Of a stretch of DNA of 34,627 nt, positions 24,898 through 32,410 are shown one piece after another. The notes beneath the pieces are model-generated. The model saw only the letters and a list, made by a program, of their open reading frames with translations, ran no database searches and was not told the DNA's origin. The first letter of the stretch is position 1, and each line of letters opens with the position of its first letter. Location of the stretch: the NCBI GenBank assembly GCA_904393575.1, contig CAJFMZ010000006.1:1-34627 (forward strand), in the 5' to 3' direction. This DNA is from an uncultured Sellimonas sp. (GTDB lineage Bacteria; Bacillota; Clostridia; Lachnospirales; Lachnospiraceae). The position numbers and the translations under genes were made by a program.

Positions 24898-27314
24898 AGA
24901 CGATCACAAAGCTTGCACTTGGCAACAACAAAAAGAATAAGACAAGAAGCATTCTCATTATGATTTCCATCTTTCTTACGACGGTACTGCTCTCTGCGAT
25001 CGCTACGTTCGGGTACGGACAGATCCAATATCAGAGGGCAAATGCGGAAGAATTCTACGGCTCTTATTACGGTTCCTATGCCGGGGTCACTGAGGACCAG
25101 ATCGGTAAGATGGAAAAGCGAAGCGAGTTTGACCGGATCGGAAGAGCGGCATCTGTCGGAACCATAGAAAACACAAGAACCATTTCCATGGTATGGATGG
25201 ACAAGGAGACAAGGGATCTGGCCAATCTTGACAAACAAGTCCAGGAAGGCTCTTTCCCGGAACAGGAAAACGAAATTGCAGGACAGAAAAACATGTTTGA
25301 GCGGCTTGGCTGTCCAAATGTAAAAGTGGGAGACAAAGTGCATATCCGGTTCCGGAGAAATACCCACGAGACCTATCGGGAAAAAGAGTTCGTTGTAAGC
25401 GGCATTATGAGACAGACGGCTAAAGAACAGGAAAACCAGTCCTATACGGCCTATGTTTCTCAGGATTTTTTTGATTCCCTCTATACGCCGGAAGAACGTG
25501 CGTACACGATTTATTTCAGCCTGTCGGATTCTGTGGATGTAAATTCCTCCACACTGGAAATGACCATCAAAGATCTGGCCGAAACATGCGGAATGAATCC
25601 GGAATACGCTTTTGAAAATATGTATTATTCTATGTGGGTCCTGGATCCGGGAATGGAAATGATTGTTGGATGTGTCGTTGTGGCGCTGATTGTAGTATTC
25701 TTTGCGGTCATGGTCATCTATAACATTTTTCAGGTAGGGCTGATTCAGAAGATTCAGGAATACGGAAAGATCAAGGCACTGGGAGCTACGAAAAAACAGA
25801 TGAAAAAGCTGGTATTCCGGGAAGGGATGCTGCTTACCATCGTCAGCATTCCGGCAGGACTGATTGCAGGGACAGGAGTATCCATAGCTTTTATCAACAG
25901 CTGGCTTTCTCAGAGTTCAGCTTTTGGAGGCGAAGAGGCGGTACAGGTCAATATGGTATCGATCCCATTGCTGCTTCTCTGCGGGGCAGCGGCGGCTCTT
26001 GCAGTTTGGACAGCCTTGAAACGCCCTATGAAAGTGATCTCCCGGATCTCACCGGTGGAGGCCATCCGCTTTCAGGGAAGTCAGAAGAAAAACAAAGGAC
26101 TTCGCAGGGGAAGGAAACAGATGGGCGTACGCCAGCTGACCCAGGCCAACATGTCCATGAACCGGAAACGGACGATTACCACCATTATTTCCATGGGACT
26201 TTCCTGCGTCCTCTTTGTAGTTGCAGCCAATTTCACCGGGAATGTCAGTACCAGATATGACGCGAGAAAACAGGTGCCATACGGACAGTTTCAGATCGAT
26301 CTTTCTTACAGCAAAGATGACACGGCCTATCCGGAAAACAATCTGGACTCCATTTTAAAAGCCAATCCGCTGGATCAGGAACTGGTGGAACAGATTAAGA
26401 AAATGGATGCCGTTACCGATGTCAAGATCCGCTACATGATGTACGCTTACGACAAGGACGGAAATCTTCAGTCCATCGGTGTACTGAACAAAGAACAGTT
26501 CGATGACGAAGCATACCAGGGCTCCTTAAAAGGAACAGTCGACTACGACACTGCAGCCAAAAACGGAGAGATTCTTTACGGTTGGTCTCATTTCATCGAA
26601 GAAAGCGGCTACGATCTTGGAGACACCGTCACCATGACCATGGGAGACGCAGACGGCGAAGTAAAATTCCAGGGAACAATGGCAGGAGCCTTCGGAAGCA
26701 CCAATTACGACTGGATCATCACAGACAAAACCTATGATCAGATGGGACTTTCCGGAAAAAGCATCGGCACGATCTGGATAGACTGCCGCCCGCAGGACTG
26801 CACAGATGTGCAAAACCAGCTGGAAGATCTGCTCACGGACAAACAGCACTACGAGTTCAGCACCTATCAGGGTACACTGGAAACATCGAAAGACAGCCTT
26901 GGCATGTTTGAGACCCTTGCCTACGGCTTCCTCCTCCTCGTCGGACTGATCGCATTCATGAACATGGCAAACACCATGATCATCAGCATCATCACACGAA
27001 AACGGGAGCTCGGCGTCATGCAGGCACTTGGCATGACCAACAGCCAGATGAACAGCATGCTCAGAAACGAAGGAATTCTCTTTACCGCAGGAAGCATCCT
27101 CGTATCCCTCCTGGTCGGTATGCCGGCAGGATACGCACTCTTCTACTACGGAAGAGATCACGGATTTTTCGGACTGGATGTATACCACATCCCGGTTATC
27201 GAAATCACAGCCATGATTCTCATCCTGGCAGCACTGCAGGTCTCACTCTCCTTCATCCTGAGCCGGAACATCAAAAAAGAATCCATCGTAGAAAGAATCC
27301 GTTACCAGGAATAA
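24894..27314 (+). CDS. FtsX-like ABC transporter permease
   Basis: This 806-residue permease has two FtsX modules in tandem. Helices lie at about residues 19-40, 254-276, 303-325 and 350-370 in the first half, and at 424-446, 675-695, 722-745 and 767-788 in the second. External domains occupy about 41-253 and 447-674. IKALGATKKQM and MQALGMTNSQM are the cytoplasmic coupling motifs after helices 2 and 6, and EAIR and ERIR end the two halves. It pairs with the preceding ATPase (4-bp overlap). The last roughly 700 bp switch to C-rich codon use, unlike the first half and unlike downstream genes. A REP-like element starts 11 bp after the stop. Confidence 0.92.
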   Translation: MKTITKLALGNNKKNKTRSILIMISIFLTTVLLSAIATFGYGQIQYQRANAEEFYGSYYGSYAGVTEDQIGKMEKRSEFDRIGRAASVGTIENTRTISMVWMDKETRDLANLDKQVQEGSFPEQENEIAGQKNMFERLGCPNVKVGDKVHIRFRRNTHETYREKEFVVSGIMRQTAKEQENQSYTAYVSQDFFDSLYTPEERAYTIYFSLSDSVDVNSSTLEMTIKDLAETCGMNPEYAFENMYYSMWVLDPGMEMIVGCVVVALIVVFFAVMVIYNIFQVGLIQKIQEYGKIKALGATKKQMKKLVFREGMLLTIVSIPAGLIAGTGVSIAFINSWLSQSSAFGGEEAVQVNMVSIPLLLLCGAAAALAVWTALKRPMKVISRISPVEAIRFQGSQKKNKGLRRGRKQMGVRQLTQANMSMNRKRTITTIISMGLSCVLFVVAANFTGNVSTRYDARKQVPYGQFQIDLSYSKDDTAYPENNLDSILKANPLDQELVEQIKKMDAVTDVKIRYMMYAYDKDGNLQSIGVLNKEQFDDEAYQGSLKGTVDYDTAAKNGEILYGWSHFIEESGYDLGDTVTMTMGDADGEVKFQGTMAGAFGSTNYDWIITDKTYDQMGLSGKSIGTIWIDCRPQDCTDVQNQLEDLLTDKQHYEFSTYQGTLETSKDSLGMFETLAYGFLLLVGLIAFMNMANTMIISIITRKRELGVMQALGMTNSQMNSMLRNEGILFTAGSILVSLLVGMPAGYALFYYGRDHGFFGLDVYHIPVIEITAMILILAALQVSLSFILSRNIKKESIVERIRYQE

Positions 27315-27325
27315 CCCACTGAATT

Positions 27326-27388
27326 GATAGGAGATAACACTTTTGGGGACAGGTACCGATGCATCGGTACACGTCCCCAAGTTTTTTT
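27326..27388 (+). repeat. REP-like hairpin element, copy 2, doubling as terminator
   Basis: The 53-bp core (27326-27378) matches copy 1 at 50/53 positions. Here the inner GTACCGATGCATCGGTAC is a perfect 18-bp palindrome between GGGGAC and GTCCCC arms, and a T7 run follows at 27382-27388, so it should act as an intrinsic terminator. A -35 box begins 2 nt later. Confidence 0.8.
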
Positions 27389-27389
27389 G

Positions 27390-27419
27390 TTGACGGGGAT
27401 GGTGTGGGGAAGATATAGT
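27390..27419 (+). promoter_or_regulatory. Sigma-A-type promoter of the GH127 operon
   Basis: TTGACG (27390-27395), an 18-nt spacer and TATAGT (27414-27419). It abuts the T-run of the REP-like terminator and lies 62 nt before the TTG start. Confidence 0.75.
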
Positions 27420-27424
27420 ATGTT

Positions 27425-27448
27425 TATAGGAGAGACCTATAATATAGG
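27425..27448 (+). promoter_or_regulatory. CCTATA inverted-repeat operator at the GH127 transcription start
   Basis: Three alternating half-sites occur: TATAGG (27425-27430), CCTATA (27436-27441) and TATAGG (27443-27448). The last two form the perfect palindrome CCTATAATATAGG. They start 6 nt after the -10 box, covering the expected start point, as a repressor operator would. The binding protein is unknown. Confidence 0.5.
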
Positions 27449-27480
27449 ATATGGATCGGGAAAGTGAGGAGTGATGAACA

Positions 27481-29442
27481 TTGGAAAGAAATGAGATTCC
27501 GGGTATGGGTTCCTGCCGGATTGAGAGTGGATTCTGGGACCGGTATATTGGGGTAATCCGAAATGGTGTGATTCCGTATCAGTGGGATATTTTGAATGAC
27601 AGGAGAGAGGATGCCGAGCCCAGTCATGCGATTGATAATTTCCGGATTGCGGCGGGTGAGATGGAGGGCGAGTTTTACGGGCAGGTTTTTCAGGACAGTG
27701 ATGTGTATAAATGGCTGGAGGCTGTCGGAAATATCCTGATGCTGGAGCGTGATCCTCATCTGGAGGAGCAGGCGGATTCTCTGATCGATGTGATTGTGAA
27801 GGCGCAGGAGCCGGACGGGTATCTGGACACGTATTTTACGATTCAGGCGCCGGAGAAGAAGTGGAGTGATCTTTTGGAATGTCACGAGCTGTATTGTGCG
27901 GGGCATATGATTGAGGGGGCTATCGCTTATTATCAGGCTACCGGGAAGGATCAGATCTACAAGGCGGCCTGCCGTCTTGCGGATTATCTGACGGAGATTT
28001 TTGGGCCGGAAGAGGGAAAGATGCATGGTTATCCGGGGCATCAGGAGATTGAGCTGGCGCTTTTGAAGCTGTATGAAGTGTCTGGAGAAAAGCGGTATCT
28101 GCGCCTTGCCTCGTATTTTCTTGAGACGAGGGGTACGAACCGGTTTTTTGAGGAGGAGTTTGAAAAGCGGGGCAGGACTACCTTTTGGGGCGGAGCCAGG
28201 ATTCCGGAGCCTAATGAAAGATACAATCAGTATCCTTATACCTATTATAATCAGTTCCATGCTCCGGCCCGGGAGCAGGAGACGGCGGTGGGACATGCAG
28301 TGCGGGCCATGTACATGTACACGGCAATGGCGGATCTGGCGGCCAAGACCGGAGATCAGGCGCTTTTTCGGGCATGCAGACGTCTGTGGGATGATGTGAC
28401 CACCAGGCAGATGTACCTGACCGGTGGAATTGGTTCTACGCCGTCCGGGGAGGCATTTACGAAAGATTACGATCTGCCGAATGATACGAATTATGCCGAA
28501 ACCTGTGCTTCTGTCGGTCTGATGTTCTTTGCGCAGAGAATGCTGCAGTGTGAAACGGATGCGGTGTATGGAGATGTGATGGAGCAGGCTCTTTACAATA
28601 CGGTACTTGGAGGAATGAATTATGAAGGGAACCGGTTTTTCTATGTGAATCCTCTGGAATCGGTCCCGGCGGTGTGTGAAGCAAATCCGGAGAGGCATCA
28701 TGTCAGGACTCTTCGCAGGAAATGGTTTGCCTGTGCCTGCTGTCCGCCGAATCTTGCAAGACTCATCGGGAGTCTCTGGAAATATATGTATACGGTCGGG
28801 GAAAACCGGATCAATGTCCAGCTGTATATTGCCGGCACGGCACGGCTTAAGACCGGAGGACAGACGCTTTTGGTGGTTCAGAAAACGGACTATCCAAAGG
28901 AGGGAAAGATCTACTTTCTGATTCAGGGAGACGGGGAACAGGAGGTGGAAGTAGCGCTTCGGATTCCCGGATGGGCACAACACTACCGGTTTACGATCAA
29001 TGGAGAGGAAGTGGTGCCGGATCAGGTGGAAAAGGGTTATGCTGTATTTTGCAGAAGCTGGAAGAAGCAGACGGAGCTTCAGGCTGAGTTTGAGATGAAA
29101 GCGCAGTTTGTCGGGGCCAATCCCAAGATCCATTACGATCTGGGGCGGGCTGCCATGATAAGAGGACCGCTGGTATACTGCCTGGAAGAAGCGGACAATG
29201 GATCCAGGCTTGATGAGCTGGTGCTGAATACGGAAGCGGGCATTCGGGAGACGGTCCGTCCGGAGTGGAATGGTTATGTGGAGCTGGAAGCGGATGCTGT
29301 CCGGATTCAGAGCCCGGAGAGCCAGAGCCTTTATATGCCGTACCACCCGGTGAAGAAGAAGGTCAAAGTCCGGGCAATTCCATATTATCTGTGGAACAAT
29401 CGGGGCGAAGGAGAAATGCAGGTTTGGACGAAAGCAGAATAG
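27481..29442 (+). CDS. GH127 beta-L-arabinofuranosidase-like glycoside hydrolase
   Basis: This 653-residue protein closely resembles Bifidobacterium longum HypBA1 in block order: VIPYQWxxMND-like, SHAIDNFRIAAGE, GQVFQDSDVYKWLE, DGYLDT, YDLPNDTNYAETCAS and WFACACCPPNLARLI. Expected catalytic and zinc residues are present: E324 (HypBA1 E322), E340, C342, C420 (the nucleophilic Cys) and C421. It has an (alpha/alpha)6 barrel followed by beta-sandwich domains, and no signal peptide, so it is intracellular, acting on imported arabino-oligosaccharides. The start is a TTG at 27481: stops lie just upstream in frame, AGGAG (27467-27471) is 9 nt away, and the next ATG (27505) has no ribosome site. It is the first gene of a two-gene unit with a DUF4432 gene, and its strong G-rich skew contrasts with the gene before it. 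Confidence 0.93.
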   Translation: MERNEIPGMGSCRIESGFWDRYIGVIRNGVIPYQWDILNDRREDAEPSHAIDNFRIAAGEMEGEFYGQVFQDSDVYKWLEAVGNILMLERDPHLEEQADSLIDVIVKAQEPDGYLDTYFTIQAPEKKWSDLLECHELYCAGHMIEGAIAYYQATGKDQIYKAACRLADYLTEIFGPEEGKMHGYPGHQEIELALLKLYEVSGEKRYLRLASYFLETRGTNRFFEEEFEKRGRTTFWGGARIPEPNERYNQYPYTYYNQFHAPAREQETAVGHAVRAMYMYTAMADLAAKTGDQALFRACRRLWDDVTTRQMYLTGGIGSTPSGEAFTKDYDLPNDTNYAETCASVGLMFFAQRMLQCETDAVYGDVMEQALYNTVLGGMNYEGNRFFYVNPLESVPAVCEANPERHHVRTLRRKWFACACCPPNLARLIGSLWKYMYTVGENRINVQLYIAGTARLKTGGQTLLVVQKTDYPKEGKIYFLIQGDGEQEVEVALRIPGWAQHYRFTINGEEVVPDQVEKGYAVFCRSWKKQTELQAEFEMKAQFVGANPKIHYDLGRAAMIRGPLVYCLEEADNGSRLDELVLNTEAGIRETVRPEWNGYVELEADAVRIQSPESQSLYMPYHPVKKKVKVRAIPYYLWNNRGEGEMQVWTKAE

Positions 29443-29461
29443 CAGAAAAGGAGGAAGGAAT

Positions 29462-30427
29462 ATGAATCCGTATATTGGACATGATTCACAGATCTGGAGT
29501 GTGGAAGAACACCGCCTTGTAGGCGGGAAGGGGGATGGAATGCGGCTGCTGGAAATCAGCAGCGGAACAGGAGTGCATTTGACGATTTCCCTGGACCGTG
29601 CAGCGGATATTTCCAGGCTTCGGTTCCGTGGGATCAATATGGGGTACTTTTCGCCATGCGGCTATGTGGGGCCGGCATACTACGACAGGAGAGAGGATCA
29701 TTTTCTGAAATCCTTTACAGCGGGATTTTTGACTACCTGCGGTCTGGAATCGGTAGGTGTACCGTGCGAGGACGGCGGGGATCAGGTTCCGATGCACGGC
29801 TCCATTGCCAATGTGCCGGCGGAGTATTACCGGTGGGAAGAGGAGAATGGAGAGATCGTTATCCATGCCAGGATGCGGGATGAAGTGATTTTCGGACGAA
29901 AGCTGAAGCTGTTAAGAGAGATCCGGGTGAGCCTTGACGAGGCGTCCTTTACGATCTGTGACCGGATTGTCAATGAAGGAGACCGGACAGAGCCGATTGA
30001 ACTTTTGTACCATATGAATATGGGCTACCCGCTTCTGGATGAGGACAGTCTTGTGGAAGTGTCCTCAGAACAGGTACGTCCGCGCAATGCCCATGCGGCG
30101 GAAGACCTGGCAAACTGGATGCACATGGAGAAACCGCAGGCGGGCTATGAGGAGCGCTGCTATTATCACGAATGCAAAGAAGAAGGGCGTGCATCTATCT
30201 GTCAGCCAAAACTTGGAATCGGTCTGGAGATCCAGTTTGATCCAAAAGAGCTGGACTGCTTTACGGAATGGAAAATGATGGGTATCCGGGACTATGTGCT
30301 TGGGCTGGAATGCGGAAACTGCTATCCGGATGGCCGGGATGTTATGAGAAAAGAGGGACGGCTGAAATTTCTGGAACCGGGAGAGACCCTTGCCTACCAT
30401 GTGAAAGTGCGTCTGTTTGAATTATAG
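29462..30427 (+). CDS. DUF4432 family, aldose-1-epimerase-like protein
   Basis: This 321-residue protein has a galactose-mutarotase-like beta-sandwich of the DUF4432 type. Recognisable segments are ISLDRAADISRLRFRGINMGY near the N-terminus, FLTTCGLESVG, MHGSIANVPAEYY (candidate active-site His), ELLYHMNMGYPLLDE (second conserved His) and ECGNCYPDGRD. GGAGGAAGG stands before the ATG, 19 nt after the GH127 stop, so it is translated from the same message. Members are thought to bind or epimerise free sugars; a role in handling L-arabinose or related pentoses released by the GH127 enzyme is inferred from context. No signal peptide is present. Confidence 0.85.
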   Translation: MNPYIGHDSQIWSVEEHRLVGGKGDGMRLLEISSGTGVHLTISLDRAADISRLRFRGINMGYFSPCGYVGPAYYDRREDHFLKSFTAGFLTTCGLESVGVPCEDGGDQVPMHGSIANVPAEYYRWEEENGEIVIHARMRDEVIFGRKLKLLREIRVSLDEASFTICDRIVNEGDRTEPIELLYHMNMGYPLLDEDSLVEVSSEQVRPRNAHAAEDLANWMHMEKPQAGYEERCYYHECKEEGRASICQPKLGIGLEIQFDPKELDCFTEWKMMGIRDYVLGLECGNCYPDGRDVMRKEGRLKFLEPGETLAYHVKVRLFEL

Positions 30428-30532
30428 AAGATGGCGGGTGTGTGGATGCCGGAGATGATGAGCAGGGCAAACCGGATACGGAAAAACGAAGGAGTATTCC
30501 ATATTTGAGCCTGTTCGCAGCCAATACCATGA

Positions 30533-31336
30533 TTATGGGCTGGATACGGTCTGCTGCTTCCGGTATTCTCTTGGAGACATGTGAAAGCGTTCTTTAAAAG
30601 TCCGGTTAAAGGTACGCAGACTGGTAAAACCGGAATTCATGGCCAGTTCTGTCACTGGAAGCGTGGTGGTTTCCAGCAGATCCAGAGCCCGGTTCAGACG
30701 CAGATCATTCAGATACTGATTGAAATTTGTGTGGAACGTAGAAGAGAAGACGCGGGAAAGCGCAAAGGGACTGTATCCAAGATCTCTGGCCATCCGGGAC
30801 AGGGAGATCTCCTCTGTAAAATGTCCGGCCATGTAGGAGACCGTATCAAATACAATATCCTGGCCCGTCAGATCTTTTTTCGGATTCAGAGAAAAGAGCG
30901 GAAGGGACCGGGAAAGAATAATCTGTGTATAGGACTGACAAAGTACCGAGGAGCAGGCCGGGGTTCCAAGGTTTAGAAGAGAATGCAGCGCATAGGGGAT
31001 ATCCGGATGGACATCTGCAGCAGCCAGGACAGGATGATCCGGCACAAAATTTTGGAGCTGATCTGAAAAAGGTCCCGAAAGCGAAGGGGCGGCAAGCAGA
31101 TATACGGCCTGGCAGGGAGCAGTCTCAAAGACCTGATAGTGGTGAATCTGATCGGGAAATACGATTCCGAAATCACCGGTATTCATATGGAAAAGCTCTG
31201 TACCGACGCCCAGCTCTAACGTACCATTGGTAACAAAAATACATTCCAATGACCGGTGAAGATGGGGAGGAACATGGACAGAAGTCTTTTTTTCAATCTC
31301 CATGCTGTGTTCTTTCGTCTCATAAAAAAAGTGCAT
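30533..31336 (-). CDS. AraC-family regulator with cupin sensor domain
   Basis: This 267-residue regulator has an N-terminal cupin-like arabinose-binding fold (HVPPHLHRSLECIFVTNGTLELGVG to FPDQIHHY, about residues 20-80) and a C-terminal double HTH with ISLSRMARDLGYSPFALSRVF and VTELAMNSGFTSLRTFNRTFKERFHMSPREYRK. Start choice: AGGAGG (complement of 31344-31349) is 7 nt from the ATG at 31336 but next to the ATG at 31342, and the frame also opens at 31384. It converges on the GH127/DUF4432 unit, with 105 bp of gene-free sequence between (30428-30532), so it probably regulates sugar utilisation there. Direct control is not proven; its own promoter is at 31387-31415. Confidence 0.92.
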   Translation of the reverse strand: MHFFYETKEHSMEIEKKTSVHVPPHLHRSLECIFVTNGTLELGVGTELFHMNTGDFGIVFPDQIHHYQVFETAPCQAVYLLAAPSLSGPFSDQLQNFVPDHPVLAAADVHPDIPYALHSLLNLGTPACSSVLCQSYTQIILSRSLPLFSLNPKKDLTGQDIVFDTVSYMAGHFTEEISLSRMARDLGYSPFALSRVFSSTFHTNFNQYLNDLRLNRALDLLETTTLPVTELAMNSGFTSLRTFNRTFKERFHMSPREYRKQQTVSSP

Positions 31337-31386
31337 GTGCATCCCTCCTGCAAAATCTGGCTGGTTTCTCCTTCTATTTGACAAGA

Positions 31387-31415
31387 ATTATAGCGAAAAT
31401 CGAGCTACAATGCAA
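31387..31415 (-). promoter_or_regulatory. Sigma-A-type promoter of the AraC regulator gene
   Basis: On the - strand TTGCAT (31415-31410), a 17-nt spacer and a perfect TATAAT (31392-31387), about 50 nt upstream of the ATG at 31336. Confidence 0.75.
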
Positions 31416-31440
31416 TCAAAATTAAGAGGAGGTGCCAGAG

Positions 31441-31521
31441 ATGCTTAGAAAACTGAGTGCATTTTTAAGAGAGTCTTTCGAGACATGCATGGAGCAGATC
31501 TACACAAGAGATCTTTTCTAA
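31441..31521 (+). CDS. Candidate 26-residue small protein
   Basis: ATG at 31441 follows AGGAGG (31427-31432) at an ideal 8 nt, and the frame runs 26 codons to TAA at 31519-31521. The peptide begins MLRKLSAFLRESFETCMEQ and ends in TRDLF; it would form one amphipathic helix with a basic start, an acidic middle and a single Cys. The message would end at the strong hairpin at 31561-31613. The promoter is unclear: TTGACA (31378) to TACAAT (31406) leaves a 22-nt gap. It is divergent from the AraC gene and overlaps that gene's promoter region. Function is unknown. Support is the ribosome site plus the terminator; it could still be non-coding. Confidence 0.5.
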   Translation: MLRKLSAFLRESFETCMEQIYTRDLF

Positions 31522-31560
31522 CAGATGGCGAGAATAGGATGAAAGACAAAAGAAAAAGGC

Positions 31561-31613
31561 GGCTGCTGTGACCGCCCGGTTCCGTATGACCGGGGACACA
31601 GCAGCCACTTTTT
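31561..31613. terminator. Bidirectional terminator between small ORF and PepSY gene
   Basis: GGCTGCTGTG (31561-31570) pairs perfectly with CACAGCAGCC (31597-31606), and inside it CCCGGT (31575-31580) pairs with ACCGGG (31589-31594). T5 follows on the + strand (31609-31613), and on the - strand the stem runs into a CCTTTTTC tail, so it can stop transcription in both directions. Confidence 0.85.
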
Positions 31614-31650
31614 ATCAGATCAGCCGTCTGTCAGACAGGAATGTGAGGCG

Positions 31651-32301
31651 TTAAGCCCGCTCTTCACTCCACTTCAGGAAGTTTCCTGTATTTGCGTCAA
31701 TTTCAAATTCATATTCTGTCTGCTGATAGATGATGTCTCCTTCGTAGATATATTTGCCGTCATCAAGGTCCAGCTCCATCCGGAGATCCCGTTCCGTGGC
31801 ACCCGGAACCCGTTTCAGAGCAGCTGCCTTTGCGTCAGCTTCGCTGATCTGCACATTCGAAGTCGGCGTGTTGCTTTGGGTATTGCCCTGTGTGTTGTTT
31901 TGCGTGTTGTTCTGGGCAGTATCCGCAGTGCTGTTCTGGGTATTATTCTGGGCCTGGGAAGCATCTGTACCACCTGTGGTGTCAGTACCACTTTGGATCT
32001 GGCTTTTGCCGGAACCGGTTTCGGTGTTTTCCGTATCATAGCTTAATATATCGCCGTTTTTGGCGTTGAGTTCGTATTCGTATTCCGTAGTCCCGGAATG
32101 AAACTGAATCTCATAGGTTGTCATGCCGTCATCCCTGTCCTTGGAAAACCGGTATCTGGAAATGTCTGACTCGGATACGCCTGCATCCTGCAGTGCAATC
32201 TCTTTCGCTTTGTTTTCCCCGATTTCGCTTCCTCCGCATCCTGCAGCCAGGCTTAACATGGTAAGAGCCGCTGCCGCCGTAACGATCATTCTTTTTTTCA
32301 T
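31651..32301 (-). CDS. PepSY-domain lipoprotein
   Basis: This 216-residue lipoprotein starts MKKRMIVTAAAALTMLSL with the lipobox LAAGC; the acylated Cys would be residue 22. Two PepSY domains, about residues 28-90 (KAKEIALQDAG to ELNAKNGDILSYD) and 150-216 (ADAKAAALKRVPG to FEIDANTGNFLKW), flank a low-complexity Asn/Gln/Thr/Ser linker with repeated NNTQ units. PepSY domains often inhibit peptidases or act as envelope stress modulators. The start at 32301 is set by AAAGGAG 7 nt upstream; the ATG at 32376 has none. It lies 109 nt after the kinase gene with its own direct-repeat promoter. Likely an output or feedback partner of the neighbouring two-component system (inference). Confidence 0.88.
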   Translation of the reverse strand: MKKRMIVTAAAALTMLSLAAGCGGSEIGENKAKEIALQDAGVSESDISRYRFSKDRDDGMTTYEIQFHSGTTEYEYELNAKNGDILSYDTENTETGSGKSQIQSGTDTTGGTDASQAQNNTQNSTADTAQNNTQNNTQGNTQSNTPTSNVQISEADAKAAALKRVPGATERDLRMELDLDDGKYIYEGDIIYQQTEYEFEIDANTGNFLKWSEERA

Positions 32302-32362
32302 AATCATGCTCCTTTCTATCTGTTCCCTCGGTTGTTTGGGTGTTTCCTTTGTTGTTGATACC

Positions 32363-32396
32363 AGTATAGTTCCCAAAGATTAAAGGAGCATTAAAG
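32363..32396 (-). promoter_or_regulatory. Direct-repeat operator and -10 box of the PepSY gene
   Basis: On the - strand CTTTAAT occurs at 32396-32390 and 32385-32379, 11 bp apart, followed after exactly 10 nt by TATACT (32368-32363). The -35 position has no consensus and lies between the repeats, as at OmpR/PhoB-activated promoters. The upstream response regulator is the obvious candidate. Confidence 0.6.
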
Positions 32397-32410
32397 AACA
32401 GGAGAATTTT

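Noticed and set aside
27424..29637. Long open frame (about 737 codons) on the - strand opposite the GH127 gene
   Set aside because: It is the mirror of a G-rich coding sequence: low-complexity Arg/Leu/Pro/His-rich translation, no recognisable domain, no ribosome site, and it covers a gene with intact catalytic motifs.
30428..30532. Possible terminator between the convergent DUF4432 and AraC genes
   Set aside because: Only short interrupted pairings (CAGCC/GGCTG, CAT/ATG) with no T-run could be found; not strong enough to report as a feature.
31378..31411. TTGACA and TACAAT as a + strand promoter for the small ORF
   Set aside because: The 22-nt spacer is too long for a normal sigma-A promoter; the - strand TTGCAT-17-TATAAT pair in the same place is far better.
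31860..31960. Repeated TGTTGTT-like units as a short tandem array or CRISPR
   Set aside because: They are irregular and encode the Asn/Gln/Thr-rich linker of the PepSY lipoprotein; there are no spacers.
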